From assembly GCA_006384855.1 (NCBI GenBank), contig VCJN01000289.1:186001-250000 (forward strand): 64,000 nt of DNA. The letters run 5' to 3'. The notes beneath the pieces are model-generated. The model saw only the letters and a program-made list of their open reading frames with translations. It was not told the DNA's origin and did not search any database. Both the position numbers and the translations under genes were made by a program. This stretch comes from Tetraselmis striata (Eukaryota > Chlorophyta > Chlorodendrophyceae > Chlorodendrales > Chlorodendraceae). Shown piece by piece: positions 45,591-56,100 of this stretch (position 1 is its first letter; every line of letters begins with the position of its first letter).

Positions 45591-47110
45591 CCCAATGAGC
45601 GGGGTATGTGACAGTGGTTTCGGAGCAGTGCAAGCATTCCGTGCGTGTGCACAAGCACGTACGACTGGGAATGAGGCGGGAATTGCGGATGGAGTGCATT
45701 GGCGGTGCATAGAATAGCGTGTTCCTGGGGTTTTGGCTGCATCGGACGCCGTATTCCCATCCATCCGGCACGGAATGTCCGGTTTTCACACTTTTGTGTG
45801 TTAATATAGTGTGAATATTACGCGTCTTTTACGCCGGGTGGATGTGCATCCGGCGTCCGATGCACCCCAAGTATTTACAGCACGCTACTCTACGCACCGC
45901 CAATGCACTCCGCAAGCCCCGCCTCCATCCGCGTCGGAACCGGTAGTAAGTGCTGTTGTGTGCGCACATCGTGACAACATTACACGGTGGCAATTGCAAT
46001 TAGCGGTGGATAATGTGAAGGCGTTTTCGAAATCGACAGATAATGAGGCGGTGCTGGCGGAGTGCATTGGCGGTGCATAGAATAGCGTGTTGCTGGGGTT
46101 TTGGCTGCATCGGACGCCGTATTCCCATCAATCCGGCACGGAATGTCCGGTTTTCACACATTTGTGTGTTAATATAGTGTGAATATTACGCGTCTTTTAC
46201 GCCGGGTGGATGGGCATCCGGCGTCCGATGCACCCCAATTATTTGCAGCACGCTAGTCTGTGCACCGCCAATGCACTCCGCAAGCCTCGCCTCCATCCGC
46301 GTCGGAACCGGTAGTAAGTGTTGTTGTGTGCGCACATCGTGACAACATTACACGGTGGCAATTGCAATTATTAGCGGTGGATAATGTGAAGGCGTTTTCG
46401 AAATCGACAGAGAATGAGGCGGTGCTGGCGGAGTGCATTGGCGGTGCATAGAATAGCGTGTTGCTGGGGTTTTGGCTGCATCGGACGCCGTATTCCCATC
46501 CATCCGGCACGGAATGTCCGGTTTTCACACATTTGTGTGTTAATATAGTGTGAATATTACGCGTCTTTTACGCCGGGTGGATGGGCATCCGGCGTCCGAT
46601 GCACCCCAAGTATTTGCAGCACGCTACTCTACGCACCCCCAACGCACTCCGCAAGCCCAACCTCCATCCGCGTCGGAACCGATAGTAAGTGTTGTTGTGT
46701 GCGCACATCGTGACAACATTACACGGTGGCAATTGCAATTATTAGCGGTGGATAATGTGAAGGCGTTTTCGAAATCGACAGAGAATGAGGCGGTGCTGGC
46801 GGAGTGCGTTGGCGGTGCATAGAATAGCGTGTTGCTGGGGTTTTGGCTGCATCGGACGCCGTATTCCCACCCATCCGGCACGGAATGTCCGGTTTTCACA
46901 CATTTGTGTGTTAATATAGTGTGAATATTACGTACGCGCCTTTTACGCTGGGTGGATGGGCATCCGGTGTCCGATGCACCCCGAATCTCACCAACACGCT
47001 ACTCTACGCACCCCCAACGCACTCCGCCAGCCCCGCCTCTTTCCGCGCAGGTCCTACGTTCTATTGTATGTATATACATACGTACATGTACTGCTCCGAA
47101 ACCAGCCCAA
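45590..47110. repeat. Tandem array of ~370-bp fold-back units
   Basis: GTGAATATTACG recurs at 45811, 46179, 46550 and 46921 (spacing 368, 371, 371): three full units and two partial flanking ones. Within each unit the first ~95 bp (GCCGGGTGGATGGGCATCCG, then GCACCGCCAATGCACTCCGC) is an imperfect inverted repeat of the last ~95 bp (GCATCGGACGCCGTATTCCC; GAGTGCATTGGCGGTGCATA), so each could form a long hairpin. The partial units carry the outer arms TGGTTTCGGAGCAG (45613) and its complement (47089). No gene is present. Confidence 0.85.
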
Positions 47111-48012
47111 ACTTAATGAGTGCACAAGTGTAAATGGGGGGGGGATGTGGCGGCGGGGCATCCACTCACACATACCCCGGCGATGCATGACAGATATTAC
47201 ATGCCGTGGCGGGTCGGCGGGCCGACCCGGCGGGCCGACCCGGCGGGGGGCGTGGTGGGGGGGGGGGGGGGGGGGGGGTCTATTCAACTAGACGTGCCAC
47301 AGTGTCGTTTCGTGGAGCAGTATATGTGCCCGGCCTCATTTATACCGCCCCCTACCTGCGCTGCATGGTCCACCCCTACGAATTACTTAGCACAAACCGC
47401 CATTACTTAATAGGAACCTAGCACAGCCAGGCTTATATGCCCGCTTTGCCGATCAACTTCTACGCACTTTCCGTCCCTCAACCGCCGGACATGGGGGTTA
47501 AGCCGCCAGCCTCGGCAGTTGCTTAGCCAGACTTGGCATCCCGTACCGTGTCCATGGCTTCGCAGCTCTGCCGCCGGCACACGCCGAGTCCGGCGCTTGC
47601 TGCCGCGGGGTTGCGCACGCATGCACGCACGGTAATACGCCGCCGACGCCGCCACGCTTCCTTCCACCACCTTCGCCAGCCGCAGCTTCGCACGCCGTTC
47701 CGCCGACATACGAAACGCACGAATCCCCCCCCCCCCCCCGTCCCCGCGTCATGTATAATATATTCGAGGCGACTATGCGGGGCGCATCACACGCCGCGGC
47801 GTGGGTCGGCGGAGCGGTAGGCGGCGGGAGCCCTAATGGCCCGGCAGTATCGACACCCACACAGGCACCGCCGCTCACCTCCGACGCGGATGAACCGCCT
47901 CCCAAAGGAAACATGCCGGTTGGTGGTAAGCCCAGCAGGCGTGGGGTGCCGGCGCCGGTACTGGTGCGACGGAGCTGTCGCGTCAGGAACCGCACCGCAT
48001 GTGGAGCAACAC
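47111..48012. other. GC-rich DNA with G and C runs, no supported gene
   Basis: Contains a CGACCCGGCGGGC direct repeat (about 47215-47245), a G run (about 47250-47278) and a C run near 47730. The ORFs overlap on both strands and are compositionally biased; none has a recognisable motif. Confidence 0.3.
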
Positions 48013-48616
48013 ATGGCGGTGCCGGCCCCACCTATGTCTAGGGCCACCTCCTCACAACACCCCGCCACGACGGCGTCGGCCACCGCCGACGGCGCCGTTG
48101 CGTGGGGGGACGCCCTGCCAGGCGACGATGATGCGCCTGGTGCGCCGCGTCAGGAGGCGGAGGAGGCCGTGGTCGAGGCGACTGATCGGGCTGAGGGGGT
48201 TGTTGAGGCCAGCGAGGCTGCGCTCGCGCCACCCGCCCCGCAGCCACCTGCGGGACATGCCGACTTGCTCGTCGCCATGTTGACCGGAGCACTACGAGCA
48301 GTGGTGGGAGGCGGCCACATGCACTATCATGTGCGTGGACTGCGGCCAACGGACGGACTGGGAGTGTTGCTGCGACGGCACCCCGGCTTTGTGCGGCCCC
48401 AAGTACCCATGCATGGCGAACCATCAGCGGGTAGTCCCCTGCCCGACCACGGCCACGGTGAGCGCGGAGTTCCGCCATGTCAGGGACGCGTTCCACGACG
48501 CGACTCGCGCCGCCGTGTGTGAGGCTTCCGAGAAGGCACGCGCGGCTGGTGGGGTGCGCAGGGTGAGGCGGCGGACGGCCCAGGAGATGAAGGAGAGCGA
48601 GACATGCCGTCAGTGA
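48013..48616 (+). pseudogene. Acidic-linker plus Cys-rich zinc-binding ORF with frameshift
   Basis: The frame from ATG 48013 is Ala/Glu/Asp-rich (PRQEAEEAVVEATDRAEGVV) up to about 48320. There protein-like sequence shifts frame and continues from 48329 as CVDCGQRTDWECCCDGTPAL and CGPKYPC, then a helical basic tail ending at 48616. The C-x2-C ... C-x-C ... LC ... C spacing recalls the C-terminal zinc-binding domain of piggyBac-type transposases; that is inference. The catalytic part of such an enzyme is not visible upstream. Confidence 0.35.
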
Positions 48617-49160
48617 GGTCGGGCGCAATGTCATTGGGTGGGGCACACGGACGTGTAACACTTGCACTTTGCGCGTACTGCTGGGTTACATCCAGGCGGT
48701 GTCACACCATGCAACCGGAAAGGCTGCGTTGCTACTGCAAACGATGCTACGCCTCACTCGGTAGCAACCGCTGCCCCGCCTATCCCACAGCCGCTGCCCC
48801 CCCCCCCCCCCCCCCCCCCTCGCGCACCGTCCTGCGACCTCGCGTGGATCCCCGCCACCAGCAGCTTGCACTTGCACTTTGCGCGTACTGCTGGGTTACA
48901 TCCAGGCCGCGTCACACTATGCAACCGGAAAGGCTGCGTTGCTACTGCAAACGATGCGACGCCTCACTCTGTAGCAACCGCTGCCGCGCCTATCCCACAG
49001 CCGCTGCCCCCCCCCCCCCCCCCCCCCGGCGGGATCCCCGCCATCAGCAGCTTGCACTTGCACTTTGCGCGTACTGCTGGGTTACATCCAGGCGGCGTCA
49101 CACCGGAAAGGCTGCGTTGCTACTGCAAACGATGCTACGCCTCACTCGGTAGCAACCGCT
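48604..49160 (+). repeat. Three tandem copies of a zinc-finger-like coding unit split by poly(C)
   Basis: TTGCACTTTGCGCGTACTGC recurs at about 48662, 48872 and 49058 (spacings of about 210 and 186 bp). Each unit encodes, in one frame open through all three, ALCAYCWVTSRR and ERLRCYCKRCYASLGSNRC, a C-x2-C ... C-x-C-x2-C ... C pattern, then a C run read as poly-Pro. The frame starts at ATG 48604 and ends at 49152. It may be a triplicated 3' end of a transposase gene rather than a working protein. Confidence 0.5.
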
Positions 49161-49269
49161 GCCCCGCCCATCCCACTCGCGTTGGCGCCGCGCTGCCCCG
49201 GCCGCCGCGCGTTGGCGCCGCGCTGCCCCGGCCGCCGCGCCTTGGCGCCGCGCTGAGTATCGAGTCCTC

Positions 49270-50705
49270 CCCTCCCTGGTGAGCGCGTCCACCTGCGCCT
49301 TGCGCTCGGGGCCGTCCTCCTCCGTCACCACATTCTGCAACCCCCACCGCGTGACGAACCCCGCAGCTCCTTGCATGCGCTTGTACATGTGCCCAAGCAC
49401 CGCCTGGGGACGCGAAGCTCCTTCTCGGTCATGATCGCCTTCACCCGGGCCTCCTCGAACAGCGGACCGGCGTTAAGAATGGAAAACGTTTCCATGTGGT
49501 GCAAGCAGTCCTCCATGACCCAGCCGGACTGCACCGTCACCTTGCCTGACCCTGCAGTCATGGAGGGGAATGCCGTCACGCCCACGCCCACGCCCACGCC
49601 CGGGGGGGGGGGGGGGGGGGGGGGTTTACCTTTCGACTTCTTGGACACCGCAAACGAAGGGCGCAACCCCTGTCCAAAGTTGCTGGGTATCGGGACTAAA
49701 GCCTGGCGCCGGTCTTCCTGCTTCATAGCTCGGAATCCAATGTGGCCCTGCACGGTGACAAATTTCCTCCAAAAGTCCCTTCCCAAGCAAAAAAAAACAG
49801 GCGGAACGGCGCGAGGGGGAAGAGGTTGACCATGCTGACATAGCCCAGGACCACATGCACATGGCACACGCCATGGCAGCCAGTGTTGTGCTTGGCCTCC
49901 GCCAGCCGGGTTGTGTTGAACGCACGCCGGGCAAGGTGCGTGATTCACTGGACAAGTCATCGCCTTCATGGACGGTTACCAAGCGAGCATCCCCGTCCGC
50001 ATCCACAGGGGGGTGCTCCTGGGCAGCCGCCATAGCCTCCACAACCTGCCACGCCGACCGGGCGGGTGCGTGTGATTCCATACAACCGCAGTTGAGTGGT
50101 GCCACCCGCACGCAGGCCGGGCCCAGTCACCTCTGAACGCAGAAGGTCCACAATGTCACCGTCCTCGAAAACAGCGCGCCACTGGGTCGCCCCGCCGTAG
50201 TCCTCCAACACCCACTCGGTAACGACGCCGGTTATCACGCCGTAGTGCCATACTCCCCGAAACTTCTTGGCGATGACCTTCATGTAGAAGTCACCGGGAT
50301 CGCCTTTCCGTATCACGCCCTCATCGGCAGCTTCCACGTCCGCCGGCGGCCACGCAGGCGCGTCGATGTCCATACCGTCTTCGCCAACGGGGTCCTCCTC
50401 CACACCCATCACATCGTCCTCCGAGACCGGCGCCGGCGGGCCGTTTCCGACGGCTGCAACTACTCTTGCTACCGCCCCTGCCGCCGCTGCTGCTGCTGCT
50501 GCCGCCCTGCTGCTGCTGCTTGTAATAAGGCGGCCTTGTGGTGCAACTTAGCCGCACGCTTCAACGAGTGGCTACAGTTCGGGTATTTCCGGAAGTGCCG
50601 CTCTCGCGCCGTCCTTTCACTACTGCCCGTCACGATGCCGTGGCAGTGCTTGCATGTGTACACGCCATTCTTCGACACACTCGACATCCATCCCTCTCCC
50701 GGCAT
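49270..50705 (-). pseudogene. BED-finger / Tudor-like protein, broken transposon-type gene
   Basis: The minus strand from 50705 reads a BED-type finger (YTCKHCHGIVTGSSERTARE, then RHFRKYPNCSHS), then an Ala/Gln tract over a GCN repeat where the frame is lost. From ATG 50412 it reads an acidic stretch and an SH3/Tudor-like barrel (KKFRGVWHYGVITGVVTEWV; WRAVFEDGDIVDLLRSE), ending at a GAG|GTGACT donor-like site. Further on come DFWRKFVTVQGHIGFRAM, a 78-bp intron (49552-49629, GTAAAC to TGCAG, holding a 23-nt C run), GWVMEDCLHHMETF, a frameshift near 49420 and FVTRWGLQNVVTEEDGPERK. BED plus Tudor suggests a domesticated or transposon-derived protein. The 3' end is lost in a 30-bp GC repeat (49171-49250). 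Confidence 0.4.
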
Positions 50706-51492
50706 GCCTGCTGCCGCGCGCGCGCGGGGAGGGGGGGGGGGGGGGGTTGAGAGTTGGGGTGGATGTAGCCCACCACCGGCAGGGAGCACAAATGCGAGTG
50801 CGCGGGTGTCCGCGCTTGGTCCAGCGGTGAGCGGCGGTGACCGCCAGGCGACTCCGTACTTCATGCGCGTGCTGGGGCGTTACACAATCATCAGCAGTTA
50901 GGGCCGCTGCATTAAAACGCGCACCTACGAACACCACCTACCGCCTACCACCTACCGTACCACCTACATCCGCCCACACCTCCGCCCGTGGTGCCGCACA
51001 TCGCCGCACACCGCGGGGTCAGCGATGTGCAGCGATGTGCAGCGAGTACGTGCAGTCGCCTGTACTTAGCCCGGGTACTCCGCGTCGGCGGGCGACACGC
51101 GAGCCCGCGTGCGCATATCAATTTGATGAAATTATGGAAACGAGAAATTCATATAGTACTTTACAGGTCGCGCGCGATAGTCGTCGCTACTCGGTATGAA
51201 ATCCACGTCCCTCGTCCGTCCCGTATCGTCCCCGTATGTCGTCGTTCGTCACCAGTAGGGCACACTTGCGTCACATCTGAATCTCACAGTGAACGACCCC
51301 AACGTTCTTCCTTCACCTGGCGCATGGTTCTTCTTTGGCCACATCGCCCCCCTCCGCCACTTCCAAGTCCAACAGGACTCCGCAGCGGTGGCCTTCCCGG
51401 TGCCTCCTTCATGACCTGGCGCTACCCCTTCTCCATCAATCCACCGCTCTCTCCGTTCGCTCATGACTGGCAAAACCAGACTCAACTTGAAA
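50706..51492. other. Intergenic DNA, nothing recognised
   Basis: Contains a G run (50728-50746) and a GTGCAGCGAT direct repeat (about 51026-51045). No frame with protein-like content is convincing. Confidence 0.3.
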
Positions 51493-51676
51493 TGATCTAA
51501 ACTAGTTTATGGGGTTTCCTCCCTTGACCTAACCGCTTTTCAGCTACAAGTGCTGCTCAGTGGTACGGGCACTAGGCACGTGTTGTTGCACCCTTTTTGG
51601 GTGCAGCACGAGTAGACATAAAAGCAGCCATAACAGCCGAGCCTGCCATCTTCCAGTTTTCGCTGCGTTCCACGCG
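51493..51676 (+). repeat. Isolated left end of the tyrosine-recombinase element
   Basis: It matches 40869-41055 with few differences (TGATCTAAACTAGTTTATGG; GCACTAGGCACGTGTTGTTG; GCCTGCCATCTTCCAGTTTT) and then diverges. A truncated or solo end of the family. The related flanks GGCAAAACCAGACTCAACTT (51469) and GGCAAAACCCGACTCAACTT (51769) bracket it. Confidence 0.75.
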
Positions 51677-52080
51677 GCGCCCCCCTACTCCGTTTTCCCT
51701 CCACGCTTTCGCTAAACCATCATGCCAATTTCGGCTCTTGACAGTGTAAAACAGCCTGCGAGACCTTTTTGGCAAAACCCGACTCAACTTTAAACGTAGA
51801 TGATCTGCCTTTATCTGTACTTGTAGCCTCGTGGGGTCGTAGGTGACCGCGCGCCAGGCGTTGAACCTAAGTGCGATTCCGGAATAGTAACGAATACTAG
51901 ACGAAATATCGACATCACTAACCTGTATTGATGCCATTCCATTGCCAGTAATGATTTGGCCGGTACTGGAACCCTTCTGCTGCTAGCTCATATACTCGAA
52001 CCCTTCACCCCTGGTACCAGGTAGTAGTACCGTACTGTGGATGATGGTGTACGAGTACGGGTACATGTAAGAGTACGGGT
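51677..52080. other. Short unassigned segment
   Basis: A minus-strand frame (51937-51572) reads partly protein-like (SIRYYSGIALRFNAWRAVTY) but overlaps the isolated recombinase-element end, so I do not call it. It ends in GTACGGGTA repeats just before the LINE copy. Confidence 0.3.
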
Positions 52081-52101
52081 AGCTTGCCCCAACTCGCATT
52101 A

Positions 52102-53019
52102 CCGCCGTCCTATCCAAACCAAATCACTGATTTGGAAACCTGCTTTTGCCCCTACGAGAATAGCATGCAGGAATGCATCCTATCCTGACCAAATCGCGAC
52201 CGTGTATGCATATTTCGCGATTTCAACTGATGACGCCATCCGCGCCCGTAACGGTAGCCGCTCCCCCCAGCGCCCGCCGCTCTATGTGGTTAGCGGCTCG
52301 GAGCCCCGCCCGTGCGCATTGTGTCCGTACTCACTGACGGTATATCGCATTGCGCCGCCTACATATGTGGCACCCGCCTACCACCATGGCGCCGCTCAGA
52401 CTGGCGCACACACGGCGGGCGCGTCCGACTGCTCGCCGCCCGCCATGGCGCCGTGTGTTCCTCGTCGTCATCGGTTGGGATGAGAGCGACGAGACTGTCT
52501 TCCTGTTTGCTAGCCATAGCCCCTAGGCGAGAAACGTTGACTGACTTTCGGGTTGGGGCGGTCGCCTCGACGTAGGCGGCCGAACACGCAGTAGACGGGT
52601 AATGGCGCCCGGGTGGTGGACTGGTGGGTGTGCCACGGGTGGGGCGCGGGCCGTAGGTGGGCCACCCGTGGGCGGCGGCGAGTTCGTTACACACGACAGC
52701 TGCGAGCCGTGCGATGAATGATGGGCGCCTGTGCGCCGTCCATGCAGCCTCTTTGACGTACCGACCGTTACGCGACCAAATAGGAGACGCGAGTGATTTC
52801 GTCACTCGCCGAGGTCCGAATTACTGGAGCCTCGTGATTTGACCACCAATCCGAACACCCGCGATGACCAAATAGCGATTTGGTTTTCCAAATCACTAAG
52901 GGATCTGGACCGTACGATTAACCAGTACTGACGTCATCAAGGATCCTACGGCCACGATCTTTTAATGTACGGGTTACCAAATTAGTCAGGATCGCTATTT
53001 GGTTAGGATAGGACGGGGG
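52102..53019. mobile_element. Harbinger-like MITE, 918 bp
   Basis: The terminal inverted repeats are CCGCCGTCCTATCCAAACCA on the left and CCCCCGTCCTATCCTAACCA as the complement of the right end (two mismatches; the match extends to about 23 bp). Flanking TTA at 52099-52101 and 53020-53022 is a 3-bp target duplication; LINE copy 1 shows the single-TTA empty site (11585-11587). TTA/TAA duplication points to the PIF/Harbinger superfamily. Subterminal palindromes (CCAAATCACTGATTTGG) are present. No transposase, hence non-autonomous. Confidence 0.8.
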
Positions 53020-53183
53020 TTACTCGAATGGGCCGATGCCCAAACGGGTAGGGCGGACCTTTCGTGGCCAGTGCCGGGTATTTTGATGGCAGTGTTTTAG
53101 ACGGTGATCCAACAGTGTTGGAAATTCTGTCACTGGCCTTCAATTAGTCTTGCAGAATGCTTCGGCAATTTGCTTGATGACTA

Positions 53184-56100
53184 CCGGGCTGTATATTATG
53201 TAGTATAGACATGCGCTGGGCAGGAGGGTTTTTGGAGCCCTCCGGAACCCTTGGGGGAAACAGGGGGTTTTCGAGGACGGGGGAGCCGGGGGGGGGGTGG
53301 GGGGGGGCGCGGGGGGCGAGAGTGACGCCTCACTGTATATTATGTAGGAACATCCACCATTCCACGAGAGGAGTCCCGCGCCGGGACGGGCCTGCTAATA
53401 TATATGTCAACGCATAGCAAGCTGTGTGTAGTTACTTAGCCTACATAGTTAGTAAGTCTATATACAGTACTCGTAATATAATGATATAATTTGTGGCCGG
53501 GCCCGGCCAAGTACCGCCAAAACCCTACGAACTCCGCTCGCGGGCCCCCGGGGCCCCGGCCCACCAGGACCCCACTCCCCCCGCGTCCCGCCACGCCGAG
53601 CCCCGACCCAGGCAGCCATTGAAGGGCGTAATGAAACCGATACACACCCGAAGCCTTTTGGCCCCTTTGAACACCCCTCTGAACACTAATTTGAACCCCT
53701 TGGATTTGTAAACTGGACTGCGCTTGGGGCCTACAGACCGAGCCCTCCGCCTGCAGACCCCTCCGTGCAGTCCAGTTGCATTGTCCAAGAGCACGCCGAG
53801 TACTTTCTGCTTTGCTGCCCAGCGTCCCACCCCCCGGGCGCAGTCCAACTGCAGGTGGAGCAGGTAGTAGCATTATGATGTTAAAGCGCCAGCTGGGCCG
53901 CGGGCGGGGGGGGGGGGGGGGGGAGCAGCGCGATAAGCCGCGTACCGGGTAGCAAAACTAGCAACGTTGCAGCAGTCTTGTCGCAGCCTCGCAGCCCAGG
54001 GCCCGCCAGGCCCAGCGGGTGTCGCAGCTCGCACACACAGCGATCTCTACGGGCCTACGAACAACAGTCATAACACGTTGGCGCAACCCCTCCCCCCCCC
54101 CCCCCCCCCGCCTCTAGCAGTCGACTTGTCGAAAGTAGACCGCCGCCACTCGATCGGCGCAGCGCGCATGGCGGGCGGTGGCGGCGGTCGCCCTGGGCGA
54201 CTGGAGGATATTCGCCACGATCCAGACACGAATCGGTGGCGCTGCCCCCACTGCCCTCACGAGTTTTCTCGCAAGGACAAGGTCGTGGATCATCTCAAGC
54301 TCAACAAGAATGGTAAGTTCAAGTGCAAGGAGAAAGCGCGCAAGGCCGAGGTGGCCAAGCGCAGTTTCTTGGCGAGCATGGAGGGTGACGAGATTCGTCG
54401 CGCGAGCAAGCAGGCTCGAGCAGGTGAGCCCTCCGAGCACTCTGCGCCCCAGGCCCGTCCGCATTCGCCGGAACCCACGCCCTCGGCGCCCATACCAGCC
54501 ACTCAGTCGCCCGACCGTACGCCGCGAGCCCCGGAACATGCAGCAGCCGTAGCCGATGCTGAGGCTGCTGCCGGGCCCTCATCTACCGCTGGCGGAAGGA
54601 GTGGTGCTGAGCCAGCGCGGGCCGAGGCCGAAGGGCGCGATCTTACAGGCCGCCTGAAGGGAATCCTATCAGAAATTAAGGATGGGTTTCCTGGGTTGGC
54701 AAGCAGTGTTGCTGAGCAGGTAGTACGGCTCTTGAAAACGTCCACGAGTGCTTCAAATGACACTATTTCTCCTGACGCAGCCATCTCAAAACTTAAGGGT
54801 ATCTCTACCGAGGCAGAGGTGCTTGCCACTCTTGGGTTTGAGTATGAACGTGACGAGTCTGGGGAGTGCTTCATTGCTTGTCCTACCTGCTCTGAGCCGG
54901 GTTCTTCCTCTGCGCGTTTCAAATGCGGCCAGCGACTTAGGGTCCTAAAGCAAACTCTAAAGTCGCATGTTCTCAGCCACAGCCATAAGTTGGCTTTGAA
55001 AAAAGCTAGTCAAGAAAATGAGAGAATTAAACGTCACCGCAACTCCGGCCTCACTTTGGGTAGGCTAGCCTTGCAAACTATCCGTGCGGGGAGTTCTTAT
55101 GTTCAATTTGAGGGCAAGGTGTTGGACTGCTATCTCAATGGTGGGTTAGTGGGGGAGATTAACCACTCCAGAGCTTTCATGCGCGGCATGGTTGACTCTT
55201 TCTACCAAGTGACATTGCAAAACCTCAAGACATTTTTGGAAGAGATAGACCCCGTGACTAATATGCCAAGAGTGTTTGCTGGGAACACCGATAAGGTTAT
55301 TGAGTTGCATAGGACTGGACAAGCTATGGGTATCATCACCTTCGAGAAAGGCAACCTGGTAGCAATATTTTTTGACTACAGGTTGCTTAGTGGCCACACT
55401 GGCGAGGCTTTGATGAGAGACTTTTACGACTCTTTTTCTTTTAAGCTTGGACTGACGCGTGAGCAACTAGCTCAACAATTCACGGGATGTGCAACTGATG
55501 GGCAATATATTAAGTTGAAATGCCCTGATTGGTTGGCTATTCAACATCTCAAGAGTGTAAGTGGGCATGAGTTCGCGGTGGGCTCGCCTGAGGTAGAGGC
55601 GATGAAGGAATGGTTGATGATGGCTTGGGATAAAGCCCACATCATTTAGCTTGTGCTAAAGGACACTAGGCTTGAGCGCAACGGCTCTACTAGCGTGGAT
55701 AATGCATTAAACGATCTACTTGTCGGTGGCCTGCCCTCCGTGAGTTGGTATAAAGATATACCTACAGACATATCAGCAATTATCTCAAAGTTTAGCTATG
55801 GCAAAGCTTACGAGGCAGCAAGAAAAATTGGTGAAGATATCGGTGTTGTGTGGCGTGAACTACAACGGTTTTGCACAACTAGGTTTGCACAGTCGGAAGT
55901 TAAGACTTATGAGAGCTTTGCATTCGATTGGGCAACATTACTGCCCCTGATGAAAGAGCTTGTACGAGATGCGGATGCGCAAAGTGCACAGACATTGGAA
56001 CCCTTGCTTGGGAAAATGATGAATTTTTATTGGGTGTCGTACGTCGTTATCTTGGCAGACTTGTTGCGGTTGTGCATGTCGGTGAGCTTGGTGATGCAAA

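Noticed and set aside
51572..51937. 121-codon minus-strand ORF
   Set aside because: It overlaps the isolated end of the recombinase element; part of the frame is repeat DNA.
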